The position numbers and the translations under genes are program-made. Shown piece by piece: positions 8,946 through 17,513 of a stretch of DNA of 64,000 nucleotides (position 1 is the first letter of the stretch; each line of letters opens with the position of its first letter). The notes below the pieces were generated by a model. The model was not told the DNA's origin, ran no database searches, and was given only the letters and a program-made list of their open reading frames with translations. Origin of the DNA: Clostridium neonatale (GTDB lineage Bacteria > Bacillota > Clostridia > Clostridiales > Clostridiaceae). Location of the stretch: positions 148,797-212,796 of the forward strand of contig NZ_LN890328.1 of NCBI RefSeq assembly GCF_001458595.1, given 5' to 3'.

Positions 8946-9166
8946 ATAGTATTTGAAAGGTGGTGTTTGTTTGTTAATTGTTCTGTAATAAGCATTAATT
9001 AATTTTATACTGTATAATAAATTGGTTAGTTTTCTAACTTTATTTGTTATGCTAATAATGCCTTACAGAAAATACAAAACGAACACTTAATTGATTATAT
9101 GTTGCAGGTATAGTATTTTTTCTATACCTGCTTTCTTTTTCTGTAAGGTAAAAATTTTCAAATACT
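8946..9166 (+). ncRNA. candidate structured RNA or regulatory leader
   Basis: The 220 bases after the promoter fold into nested stems: 8948-8958 with 9156-9166 (11 bp, perfect), 8963-8972 with 9077-9086 (10 bp, one G-T), 8981-8988 with 9063-9070 (8 bp) and 8992-8997 with 9056-9061 (6 bp). A 10-bp terminator hairpin, GCAGGTATAG with CTATACCTGC (9104-9131), is followed by TTTCTTTTTC. The strand CCTTACAGAA (9061-9070) can instead pair perfectly over 10 bp with 9139-9148, which competes with its upstream partner. This may be a rod-like small RNA of about 195 nt ending at the terminator, or a switchable leader for the gene at 9215. It does not match a riboswitch class I can name. Confidence 0.55.
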
Positions 9167-9214
9167 GTTTTAATTTATGATGATAATATAGGTAAAGGAT
9201 GGAGGAAAAAATAA

Positions 9215-10009
9215 ATGATTAAATTTGAAAAGGCAATAATGAATGATTTTATGGAAATGGTTAATTCTTATATAGGAACACTTACAGGAGTAGTAGATGA
9301 GTTTTGGGAACAGCATGTTATTGATGGTGATTTTTACATTATCAAATGTGATAATAGTATAATTGGATTTTATACTTTATTCGTTGAGTGGGATAAAAAA
9401 ATTTATATTACTTCATTTTATGTATCAGAAAAATATACTGGTTTAGCACAGGAAGCCATGAAGAGAATAATTAGTGATTTTACTGTAGAAAAAGCATATG
9501 TTGCAACATGCGATGAAATGTTTTTATCAGTTTGTTTAGATTTTCATAAAGAAGTATGTTTGCAGGCATATTTTTTTGATGGAACAATACCCCATGATGT
9601 ACAACCTGCTGAATATGCCTTTGAGTGTATGAAAAAGGTGAATGTTGATGAAATGCCTAAAATACGAGAATTGACAGGTGATTTTTATGATGATTTAAGT
9701 GATGAAGGGATATCTTTAGGTGAGTTTGAATTATATCGCCTCGTAAAAGATGGAGAAACATTGGGCGTTGGCGTAATGGTTCCAAATAAACTGCAAAAAG
9801 GATATGCTGCATGTGGTGAAATTGTACTTGAACAGCATAGACGAAAAGGTGTAGCAAGAAGTTTACAATTAAATATGGCTGAAATTTGCCGAAGAAATGG
9901 ATTAATTCCCATTGGTGGTTGCTGGTATGGAAATATAGCAAGTAAGCGTACATTTGATAGTTGTGGCAGATATTCAAGAACTAGATTGTTAAATGTAACT
10001 TTTATGTAG
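9215..10009 (+). CDS. GNAT-family acetyltransferase, two-domain
   Basis: The product has 264 residues; the start ATG 9215 has GGAGG upstream. Two GNAT-like halves can be seen. The first (residues about 1-130) has the strand IYITSFYVSEKYTGLAQEAM, resembling a degenerate acetyl-CoA site. The second (about 150-264) has the intact-looking GEIVLEQHRRKGVARSLQLN, which includes the R/Q-x-x-G-x-A-type pyrophosphate loop, then PIGGCWYGNIASKRTFDSCG. Such proteins usually bind acetyl-CoA only in one half. The substrate is unknown. It is transcribed through or behind the structured RNA element just upstream. Confidence 0.8.
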   Translation: MIKFEKAIMNDFMEMVNSYIGTLTGVVDEFWEQHVIDGDFYIIKCDNSIIGFYTLFVEWDKKIYITSFYVSEKYTGLAQEAMKRIISDFTVEKAYVATCDEMFLSVCLDFHKEVCLQAYFFDGTIPHDVQPAEYAFECMKKVNVDEMPKIRELTGDFYDDLSDEGISLGEFELYRLVKDGETLGVGVMVPNKLQKGYAACGEIVLEQHRRKGVARSLQLNMAEICRRNGLIPIGGCWYGNIASKRTFDSCGRYSRTRLLNVTFM

Positions 10010-10098
10010 AGGTGAACAATTTAAAAAATCACTTATTTAAAGTTTTTTAATATTTATTGTATAATTATCAAAGAACAAATATTTAATGAGGTGAAATT

Positions 10099-10968
10099 AT
10101 GTTTGAAATATCATTTCCGGTAAAACATTCAGAAATAGATTCAGTATTAAACAAGCTTATAAGCATAGGATTGGATTCTACTTATTATGATGCTCCATAT
10201 GAAGTGACAGTAGATTCTAATGGATATGGATTTTTTGAAAAAGAAAATGAAGTTTCCGATTTAAAGGTATATCCTATAGAAAATGATAAAGAAAGCTGTT
10301 TAAGACATATTGAAGAAATTAAGAAAGTTTTAAATATACAAGATAATATAAAATTATCTGAGATTAAGGAAGATAACTGGCAGCAGCCTTTTGAACCTGT
10401 TGATTTAAAGAATGGATGGGTTATTGCAGAGCCATATGATGAAATATCTTATGAAAAAGGAAAGATTAATTTTGAGTCTCAGGGATCATTTGGTACCGGG
10501 CTTCATGAAACTACTCAGGATTTACTAAGATATATATTAGAAGAAGATTTTACAGGATTAAACGTACTTGATTTAGGAACAGGTTCTGGAATATTAAGTA
10601 TAGCAGCAGCCTTAAGAAATGCAAAACACATAATTGCATTAGATATAAGGGATGTAACTAGTGAAGTTTTATACAATGCAAGTCTTAATAATATACAGAA
10701 TATAGATGTACTTGTTAATGATGTTACTTCAAAAAACTTAGCTGTGGATGAAAAATTTGATGTAGTATTCATAAATATAGGTGGAGAAGAAACCTTATCA
10801 TCTATGGAGCTTATTAACAATGTAATAAAGGATAATGGAATACTTTTTGTATCAGGCCTTGTTGAGTGGAGCAATAATGAAATTTATAATGAGCTAAATA
10901 ACCAGGGCTATAATTTAGTAAAGAAAACAAAAACTAATGAATGGGTTACAATGGTTCTTAAAAAATAA
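10099..10968 (+). CDS. PrmA-like methyltransferase
   Basis: The product has 289 residues. The C-terminal half is a class I SAM methyltransferase with LDLGTGSGILSIAA at residues 157-170 and the ribosomal-protein-L11-methyltransferase signature FGTGLHETT at 131-139. PrmA proteins trimethylate L11. Two things differ from the standard enzyme: the motif-IV region reads VFINIGGEETL rather than the usual A-N-I-x-A, and the gene is not in the normal dnaK-dnaJ context. The N-terminal 100 residues fit the substrate-binding domain in length. It may be a divergent paralogue acting on another protein. Start ATG with GAGGTG upstream. Confidence 0.8.
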   Translation: MFEISFPVKHSEIDSVLNKLISIGLDSTYYDAPYEVTVDSNGYGFFEKENEVSDLKVYPIENDKESCLRHIEEIKKVLNIQDNIKLSEIKEDNWQQPFEPVDLKNGWVIAEPYDEISYEKGKINFESQGSFGTGLHETTQDLLRYILEEDFTGLNVLDLGTGSGILSIAAALRNAKHIIALDIRDVTSEVLYNASLNNIQNIDVLVNDVTSKNLAVDEKFDVVFINIGGEETLSSMELINNVIKDNGILFVSGLVEWSNNEIYNELNNQGYNLVKKTKTNEWVTMVLKK

Positions 10969-11067
10969 ACTTAAAAATAAAATAACAAAATTGGTAAATT
11001 TTAAAGTTTATAATATTGTATTGACACTTTTCGACAAAGAACATATAATTTGTTTCAGAGAAAACTA

Positions 11068-11204
11068 GTCCTTTAAGTTGCGTCCAGAGAGACGAGCAAG
11101 GTCATATAATATATAGACATAGAACGTAATTAAATATCATAACGTACTGAATTTAATTATGCATATATTATGGCCTTTCTATAAAGTATAGAAGGGTCAT
11201 TTTT
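11068..11204 (+). promoter_or_regulatory. PyrR-type attenuator ahead of codB
   Basis: GTCCAGAGAGACGAGCAAGG (11082-11101) matches the conserved PyrR-binding loop (UCCAGAGAG...GCAAGG), with CCTT..TTGC upstream to close the stem. A terminator follows: TGGCCTTTCTATA (11171-11183) with TATAGAAGGGTCA (11187-11199) and a T-run. A competing antiterminator is visible between 11098-11114 and 11163-11177, overlapping both the loop's 3' side and the terminator's 5' side. That is the three-way arrangement of pyr operon attenuation: PyrR with UMP binds the loop, frees the terminator strand and shuts off the operon. Confidence 0.78.
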
Positions 11205-11253
11205 GTATAAAAGTACTGGTTTTCCTAAATAATATAATTTAGGAGTGATATTA

Positions 11254-12492
11254 ATGGAACAAATGAAGAAAAATAATAATGATCATGATTACTCATTAAC
11301 ACATGTACATGCAAAGGAAAAGAAGGGATTTTTCTCAATGTTTGTAGTAATGCTGGGATTTACCTTCTTTTCAGGAAGTATGCTTACAGGAGGAAACCTT
11401 GGAACGGGATTACCGCTTAAGGATTTCTTTATAGCTGTACTTATAGGTAACTTTATACTTGCATGTTATACAGGAGCACTAGCTTATATGGGAGCTGAAA
11501 GTGGACTTTCAATGCACTTACTTGCTAGATATTCATTTGGAGAAAAGGGATCTTATATTGCATCTTTTGTAACTAGTATTACACAAATTGGTTGGTTTGG
11601 TGTTGGTATAGCAATGTTTGCAATACCTATAGCACATAGATTTAATGTAAACTTATATTTATTAGTTGCTATAACAGGATTTTTAATGACTGCAACTGCT
11701 TACTTTGGAATGAAGTCTCTAACGATTTTAAGTGCAATAGCAGTTCCTGCCATAGCTATTCTTGGAAGTACATCAGCATTTATGGCAGCAAATTCAGTTG
11801 GCGGAGTACAGGGATTAATGAATATTGAGCCAGCAAGCAAGATGACTTTAGTTACAGGTGTTACATTATGTGTAGGTTCATTTATTAGTGGAGGTACTGC
11901 AACACCAGATTTTGCAAGATTTGCAAAGACTAAAAAGACAGCAGTATGGACTACTGTAATAGCGTTCTTTATCGGAAATTCATTAATGTTCTTATTTGGT
12001 GCAATAGGTGCAATGGTTACTGGAGACTCAGATATAGCCGATGTTATGTTTTCACAAGGCTTAGTTATTCCTGCAATAGTAGTTTTAGGATTAAATATTT
12101 GGACTACAAATGATAACGCAATATACACAGCAGGCTTAGGTCTTTCAAATATCACAAAGCTTCCTAAAAATAAGCTGGTTATAGCAAGCGGGCTTTTAGG
12201 TACTGTAGGTGCAATTTGGTTAAACAATAATTTTACTGGATTCTTGACTTTCTTAAATTCAATGCTTCCACCGGTTGGAGGAATTTTAATAGCTGATTAC
12301 TTCTTCATAAGAAAAAGAAAGTATGAAAACATTGAAAAGGTAAAATTTATGGATATAAACTATGTTGCTATAGGTGCATTTATAGCAGGATTTGTAGCGG
12401 CTAATGTTATTAAAGTTGGTGTAATAGCAATAAATGCAATTGCTATCACAATGGTTGTTTATATAGTAGGAACAAAATTTACTAAGAAATAA
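11254..12492 (+). CDS. codB: cytosine permease (NCS1 family)
   Basis: I use ATG 11254, eight bases after AGGAG (11241-11245); the in-frame GTG at 11245 overlaps that ribosome site. The product has 412 residues and about 12 hydrophobic segments. The N-terminal region (FFSGSMLTGGNLGTGLPLKD) and the WFGVGIAM and GGTATPDFARFAK segments are typical of the NCS1 cytosine/purine permeases. It would import cytosine by cation symport. The next gene is cytosine deaminase, and a PyrR-type attenuator precedes it, so the pair forms a pyrimidine salvage unit repressed when UMP is plentiful. Confidence 0.9.
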   Translation: MEQMKKNNNDHDYSLTHVHAKEKKGFFSMFVVMLGFTFFSGSMLTGGNLGTGLPLKDFFIAVLIGNFILACYTGALAYMGAESGLSMHLLARYSFGEKGSYIASFVTSITQIGWFGVGIAMFAIPIAHRFNVNLYLLVAITGFLMTATAYFGMKSLTILSAIAVPAIAILGSTSAFMAANSVGGVQGLMNIEPASKMTLVTGVTLCVGSFISGGTATPDFARFAKTKKTAVWTTVIAFFIGNSLMFLFGAIGAMVTGDSDIADVMFSQGLVIPAIVVLGLNIWTTNDNAIYTAGLGLSNITKLPKNKLVIASGLLGTVGAIWLNNNFTGFLTFLNSMLPPVGGILIADYFFIRKRKYENIEKVKFMDINYVAIGAFIAGFVAANVIKVGVIAINAIAITMVVYIVGTKFTKK

Positions 12493-12597
12493 TATTAAAA
12501 AATATGATTATAATTTATAATAAGAAATAAGCATATATGAAATAAACATATATAATTTGAGTAACTACATATAAAAGTAAATATATAATTTTAACAT

Positions 12598-12637
12598 GTG
12601 ATTATTGCAAAAATATGCGATAATCACAAATTTTTTA
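12598..12637 (+). terminator. hairpin with T-run between codB and codA
   Basis: GTGATTATTGC (12598-12608) pairs with GCGATAATCAC (12617-12627) with one mismatch, followed by AAATTTTTTAG. It lies in the 164-base gap between the two genes, so it could be a partial terminator or an mRNA processing or stability element lowering deaminase relative to permease. Confidence 0.55.
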
Positions 12638-12656
12638 GAATAAAGGATGAGATACA

Positions 12657-13922
12657 ATGTTAATAAAGAGTGTAAGACTTTTAGACAAAGATGAATTAGT
12701 AGATATAAGAATAGAGAATGGAATATTCACTGAAATAAAATCTGACTTAGAAGCTAAACAAGATGAGGAAATTATAGATGGAAAAGGAGCTTTAGCTTCT
12801 ACGCCTTTTGTTGAACCACATGTCCATTTAGATACTACTTTAACTGCAGGTGAGCCAGAGTGGAATAAAAGTGGCACTCTTTTTGAAGGTATAGAAAGAT
12901 GGGCGCAAAGAAAAGAATTCTTAACTAAAGAAGATGTTAAGACTAGAGCAAAAAAGGCAATAGAATGGCAGGTAGCTAATGGGATTCAATATATAAGAAC
13001 TCATGTTGATGTTACTGATGCAAACTTAACAGCTTTAAAAGCTATGGTTGAAGTAAGAGAAGAAGTTAAGGATTATGCAGCAATTCAAATAGTAGCATTC
13101 CCACAAGAAGGAATACTTTCATATCCTAATGGATTAGAATTACTTGAAGAAGCATTAAAAATAGGTGCAGACGTAATTGGTGCTATTCCTCACTTTGAAT
13201 TTACAAGAGAGTATGGTGTTGAATCTATTAATAAGATGTTTGAACTTGCTAAAAAATATGATGTTTTAGTAGATGTTCATTGTGATGAAATTGACGATGA
13301 ACAATCAAGATTCTTAGAAACTGTAGCTGCAAGAGCACTTGAAAGTGGATTGAAAAACAAGGTTACAGTAAGCCATACTACTGCTATGGGATCTTATAAT
13401 AATGCTTATACATATAAATTATTCAGATTACTTAAAATGTCTGGAATAAACTTTGTATCAAACCCACTTGTTAATACTCATCTTCAAGGAAGATTTGACA
13501 CATATCCAAAGAGAAGAGGAGTTACAAGAGTTAAGGAATTAAATGAAGCAGGAATAAACGTATGCTTTGGTCATGATGATATTTTTGATCCATGGTATCC
13601 GATGGGAACAGGAAATATGCTTGAAGTTGTAAACTTTGGATTACATGTGTGCCAGATGATGGGCTATGATGATATAAATGAATCTTTAAAATTTATATCT
13701 ACAAATAGTGCAAAGACTTTAAATTTAGAAGATGTATATGGAATTGAAGTAGGGAAGCCAGGGAATTTAATATTACTTAATGCAGAAAGTGGATATGATG
13801 CAGTAAGAAGAAGAGCTGAAGTATTATATTCAATAAGAAATGGCAGAGTTATTGCAAAGACTATACCAAGTAAGACATGCGTATATTTTAATGATGAACA
13901 AGAAGTAACATTTAGAAAGTAA
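12657..13922 (+). CDS. codA: cytosine deaminase
   Basis: The product has 421 residues, the length of E. coli CodA, and belongs to the amidohydrolase superfamily. Metal ligands are visible: H55 and H57 in [10 protein letters not shown]208 in DVHCDE with the catalytic E211, and the aspartate pair D307/D308 in [10 protein letters not shown]. It converts cytosine to uracil and ammonia in the cytoplasm, feeding UMP synthesis and nitrogen supply. AAGGATGAGATACA precedes the ATG. It follows codB on the same strand and ends in a perfect 17-bp terminator. Confidence 0.95.
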   Translation: MLIKSVRLLDKDELVDIRIENGIFTEIKSDLEAKQDEEIIDGKGALASTPFVEPHVHLDTTLTAGEPEWNKSGTLFEGIERWAQRKEFLTKEDVKTRAKKAIEWQVANGIQYIRTHVDVTDANLTALKAMVEVREEVKDYAAIQIVAFPQEGILSYPNGLELLEEALKIGADVIGAIPHFEFTREYGVESINKMFELAKKYDVLVDVHCDEIDDEQSRFLETVAARALESGLKNKVTVSHTTAMGSYNNAYTYKLFRLLKMSGINFVSNPLVNTHLQGRFDTYPKRRGVTRVKELNEAGINVCFGHDDIFDPWYPMGTGNMLEVVNFGLHVCQMMGYDDINESLKFISTNSAKTLNLEDVYGIEVGKPGNLILLNAESGYDAVRRRAEVLYSIRNGRVIAKTIPSKTCVYFNDEQEVTFRK

Positions 13923-13928
13923 AATAAG

Positions 13929-13976
13929 GGGATGTAATTAGATTTGCTTAAATAAATCTAATTACATCCCTATTTC
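13929..13976 (+). terminator. terminator of the codBA unit
   Basis: A perfect 17-bp stem joins 13929-13945 and 13954-13970 (GGGATGTAATTAGATTT on the left), starting six bases after codA. The T-tail is weak (TATTTC), but the stem is strong on either strand. Confidence 0.75.
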
Positions 13977-14157
13977 ATAGCAACTTTTTTATTAAATTTA
14001 TATGCATCTTTATATAATTTACACATTTTTTTTATATAATAAAAGAAAATCAAATTAAGTAGACAAACAGTATTTATTTTAGATAAACTAATTTATAGGC
14101 TTACAAGGTGTTATTAGTTTATATTTATAATTAAAAATATGAATAGAGGTGTTAACA

Positions 14158-14943
14158 ATGATGAACCCAATTGCATTTAGTGTGGGAAATTATGAAATAA
14201 GATGGTACGGAATATTAATAGCTATAGGAACAATTTTAGGAATACTATTAGCTGATTATAATGCGAAAAAATTAAATTTAGATTTTGAAAAAATACTGGA
14301 TGGATTTATAATAGCATTCCCATGTGCAATTATAGGTGCACGTGCATATTATGTAATTTTTGAATTTGAAAATTATAAAAATGATTTGCTTAGTATATTT
14401 AATTTAAGGTTAGGGGGATTAGCTATACATGGAGGTCTTATAGGCGGACTTATTGCTACAATTATATATTGTAAAATAAAAAAGATAAAAATGGCTAAAT
14501 ATCTTGATGTTGTAGCACCATCATTGATACTTGCTCAGTCAATAGGAAGATGGGGAAATTTTATGAATGGTGAAGCTCATGGTGATTTAGTAACATATGA
14601 GTTTATAAGTAAATTTCCACAATTCATACAAAAAGGAATGTATATAAATGGCGAGTACTATAATCCTACATTTTTATATGAATCACTATGGAATTTCTTT
14701 GTGTTTTTTATATTAATATTTATTTTATATAAGAAGAATAGAAATGAAGATGGAGTAGTTATGGCAAGTTATGTGACATTATATTCTACGGGAAGATTTT
14801 TTATAGAAGCATTGAGAACAGATAGTTTGATGATTGGAAATATAAAAATGGCCCAGTTGATAAGCATAGTAGGTATTATTTCAGGGATTTTATACATTAT
14901 ATATATAAAAAAAGTATTGAAAAGTAGAGCTTTTGAACAATAA
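14158..14943 (+). CDS. lgt: prolipoprotein diacylglyceryl transferase
   Basis: The start is ATG 14158, seven bases after AGAGGT; the in-frame GTG 14149 lies inside that ribosome site. The product has about 261 residues and seven hydrophobic segments. The HGG motif ([10 protein letters not shown]) and the Lgt signature around [13 protein letters not shown] are present, as is [10 protein letters not shown] near the end. Lgt attaches diacylglycerol to the lipobox cysteine of prolipoproteins in the membrane. Several lipoproteins in this window (18675, 33444, 57301, 60349) would be its clients. It is monocistronic. Confidence 0.95.
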   Translation: MMNPIAFSVGNYEIRWYGILIAIGTILGILLADYNAKKLNLDFEKILDGFIIAFPCAIIGARAYYVIFEFENYKNDLLSIFNLRLGGLAIHGGLIGGLIATIIYCKIKKIKMAKYLDVVAPSLILAQSIGRWGNFMNGEAHGDLVTYEFISKFPQFIQKGMYINGEYYNPTFLYESLWNFFVFFILIFILYKKNRNEDGVVMASYVTLYSTGRFFIEALRTDSLMIGNIKMAQLISIVGIISGILYIIYIKKVLKSRAFEQ

Positions 14944-15079
14944 TTTTAGATTACATTATAAATAAGTATAAAAAGATTGATAATTTTGTATTTCTTCATA
15001 TTATCTTCATTTGTATTAGATAAAATATATTTAAATAATTAAGTATTTGAATAAACGATTTTATTGAGGAGTGAGAAAT

Positions 15080-15340
15080 ATGAAAAGAAATAATGAGACA
15101 AATAAGAATAATAAAGGTATATTTAAATTCTTTGGAATGATGGGAGTATGCTGTTTGCTTCCTATAATATTAGCAATTGTTTTACCATTCATAGGGGGAA
15201 GTCTTGGTGGCTCAAGATTAATACCATTGATTACACAATTATTATGCCCAATTATGATGATACTTATGATGATCTTTATGTTTAAAGGAAATAATCATAG
15301 TTGCTGCTCTGAAAAAAAGGAAAAAGAAATCAAAGAATAG
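15080..15340 (+). CDS. small membrane protein with Cys-containing tail
   Basis: I choose ATG 15080, eight bases after GAGGAG (15066-15071); GTG 15071 overlaps the ribosome site. The product has 86 residues: a charged N-terminus, two hydrophobic segments (about 16-37 and 44-66) and a short tail with HSCCSEKKEKEIKE. A Cys pair also sits in the first segment (GVCCLLP). No family is recognised. The Cys pairs might bind metal. It stands between lgt and the M23 peptidase with its own ribosome site. Confidence 0.65.
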   Translation: MKRNNETNKNNKGIFKFFGMMGVCCLLPIILAIVLPFIGGSLGGSRLIPLITQLLCPIMMILMMIFMFKGNNHSCCSEKKEKEIKE

Positions 15341-15530
15341 TTTATAACTATTGAAATAGATGCTTGTATTATGATAAAGTAGTGGTTGCAATAAATCATA
15401 TAAGTACTTATGAATGCTAAGTTTTAACAATGAAGTTAGTATGAAAATTTACTATAATCAATATGATGGTGCCTAGAGGGGTAAATATATATAAATATAT
15501 TTTAATCAATAGGGATGAGGGAAACAAAAG

Positions 15531-16709
15531 ATGAAAAAAATTTTAATAATGATGATTAGCGCTATTGTTACATTAACAACGTTGTTCTCCACAATGGAGG
15601 CTGGTGCTAAGACAGAATCAGAATTAAAAGGAGAGCAAAAAAATATTGAAAGCAGCATAGAAGAAAAGAAAAAGAATATAGATGCAGCAAAACAAGAGCT
15701 TAGTGAAACAGAAGGAAAGCGAAAAGAGCTGGAAGTTGAATTAGCAAATTTAAATGAACAAGTTAATAAGTTAAAAAGTAATATTAATACGATTCAAGCT
15801 GAAGTAAATAAGATTTTAGAACAAAGCCAAAAGACAAAAGATGAAATTGAAAAAGCTGAATTAAAAATTGAAGAAAATTATAAACTAATAGGCGATGTAA
15901 TGAAAATATCTTATGAACAGCAAGCTGGTGGATATTTACAATTACTGTTAGAAGCAAGTAGCTTTCCGAATTTTATCAGAAGATTAGAAATGATAACAAG
16001 TATTACAAAGCAAAATGATAAAATAATTAAAGATACAACTGAGCTTCAAATTGAATTAGAAGAAAAAGAAAAACAGTTAGATGAAGAAAGAACTGTCATG
16101 GAAGAAAAGCAAGATATTCTTTTTGAAGAAAAGGCAAAGGTAGATGAATTAGTTATAGACCAGCAAGCAAAGGTAGACGAACTTATAGCTATTCAAAATA
16201 GTTTAAAAGAAGAAATAGAATTAAATAATGAACAAATTGCAGCACTTGAAAAAGAAAGTAAAAATATTGAAAATCAAATCAATAATTTAACAGCAGGTTC
16301 AACTGGTTCATATGAAGGTGGAGCATTTGGATGGCCTGTACCAGGGTATAGTACAATATCTTCATATTTTGGATATAGAATTCATCCAATAACTGGAGTA
16401 AGTAAATTACATGCAGGAATAGATATACCAGCACCAGCTGGAGTGACAGTTGCAGCAGCAAATTCAGGTACTGTTATAGTAGCTACATATAGTGAATCCT
16501 ATGGTAATTATGTGATTATTGATCATGGTGGTGGATTAACAACATTATATGCACATAATACAAGTTTATCTGTTTCAGCAGGACAGACAGTTAAAAAGGG
16601 AGATAAGATTGCAGCAGTTGGAACAACAGGTTATTCAACAGGGAACCACCTTCATTTTGAAGTAAGAAAAAATGGTACACCTGTAGATCCTATGAGCTAT
16701 TTAAAATAA
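15531..16709 (+). CDS. EnvC-like M23 peptidoglycan hydrolase with coiled coil
   Basis: The product has 392 residues. A signal peptide (residues 1-26, ending around GAKTE) is followed by about 230 residues of coiled coil, interrupted near 130 by a Gly/Leu-rich break (GGYLQLLLEASSFPNF), and by an M23 (LytM) domain from about 265. Zinc ligands H294 and D298 (HAGID) and H373-x-H375 (HLHFE) are intact, so unlike E. coli EnvC it should be catalytic. The two-arm coiled coil is the type that FtsX binds and activates. The gene directly precedes ftsE-ftsX, which strongly suggests an FtsEX-controlled cell-wall hydrolase, comparable to PcsB or CwlO. Confidence 0.9.
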   Translation: MKKILIMMISAIVTLTTLFSTMEAGAKTESELKGEQKNIESSIEEKKKNIDAAKQELSETEGKRKELEVELANLNEQVNKLKSNINTIQAEVNKILEQSQKTKDEIEKAELKIEENYKLIGDVMKISYEQQAGGYLQLLLEASSFPNFIRRLEMITSITKQNDKIIKDTTELQIELEEKEKQLDEERTVMEEKQDILFEEKAKVDELVIDQQAKVDELIAIQNSLKEEIELNNEQIAALEKESKNIENQINNLTAGSTGSYEGGAFGWPVPGYSTISSYFGYRIHPITGVSKLHAGIDIPAPAGVTVAAANSGTVIVATYSESYGNYVIIDHGGGLTTLYAHNTSLSVSAGQTVKKGDKIAAVGTTGYSTGNHLHFEVRKNGTPVDPMSYLK

Positions 16710-16724
16710 TAATTATTAATAATA

Positions 16725-16754
16725 AAAACTGTAGAATTTAAATCTACAGTTTTT
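16725..16754 (+). terminator. terminator between the M23 gene and ftsE
   Basis: AAAACTGTAGA (16725-16735) pairs with TCTACAGTTTT (16743-16753), starting 16 bases after the M23 stop. It makes the M23 gene separable from ftsEX in transcription. Confidence 0.7.
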
Positions 16755-16826
16755 GTGCTTTAATTTACCTTATGGAATATGTTGGGGAAATAAGAAAAAC
16801 ATATGAAGACGGAAGGAAAAGAACAA

Positions 16827-17513
16827 ATGATAAAACTTACAGATGTTAACAAGATTTATGATAACAATGTATATGCCATAAAAAACATTAATGTTTCTAT
16901 TAATAAAGGTGAATTTGTATTTTTAGTTGGAAGTTCAGGTTCAGGTAAATCATCATTTATAAAAATGCTATTAAAAGAAGTAGAGCCAACAAATGGTGAA
17001 ATAATAGTAGATGGAACAAAACTTAATGATTTAAAAGAAAAAGAGATTCCTTATTTCAGAAGAAAGCTTGGAGTAGTTTTTCAAGATTTTAGATTATTAT
17101 CAGATAAGACAGTATATGAAAATGTAGCTTATGCAATGAAAGTTATTGAGCAAAGTCCCAAAAGAATAAGACAAAGAGTGCCCAAGGTATTGTCAGCAGT
17201 TGGTCTTGCACATAAATATAATATGTATCCAAATGAATTATCAGGTGGAGAGCAGCAAAGAGTAGCTATAGCTAGAGCTATAGTTAATGAGCCAATGCTT
17301 CTTATTGCAGATGAGCCAACAGGAAATTTAGATCCAAGTACTGCTGGAGAAATAATGATGATATTAGAAGAAATAAATGATAATGGAACTACTGTAGTAA
17401 TGGCAACACATGATAGTAATATTGTTGATACTATGAGAAGAAGAGTAATCTCTATGAGCAGTGGTGAGATTATAAGTGACAATAAAAAAGGAGGTTATTC
17501 TCTTGAAGCTTAG
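16827..17513 (+). CDS. ftsE: cell division ABC ATPase FtsE
   Basis: I prefer ATG 16827 (MIKLTDVNKIY), which has GGAAGG upstream and gives a normal FtsE N-terminus; ATG 16803 would add eight residues without a ribosome site. The product has 228 residues. Walker A GSSGSGKSS (about 35-43), the signature LSGGEQQR, and Walker B LLIADEPTG are intact. FtsE hydrolyses ATP on the inner membrane face and drives conformational change in FtsX to switch on a peptidoglycan hydrolase. ftsX overlaps its end by 11 bases. Confidence 0.95.
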   Translation: MIKLTDVNKIYDNNVYAIKNINVSINKGEFVFLVGSSGSGKSSFIKMLLKEVEPTNGEIIVDGTKLNDLKEKEIPYFRRKLGVVFQDFRLLSDKTVYENVAYAMKVIEQSPKRIRQRVPKVLSAVGLAHKYNMYPNELSGGEQQRVAIARAIVNEPMLLIADEPTGNLDPSTAGEIMMILEEINDNGTTVVMATHDSNIVDTMRRRVISMSSGEIISDNKKGGYSLEA

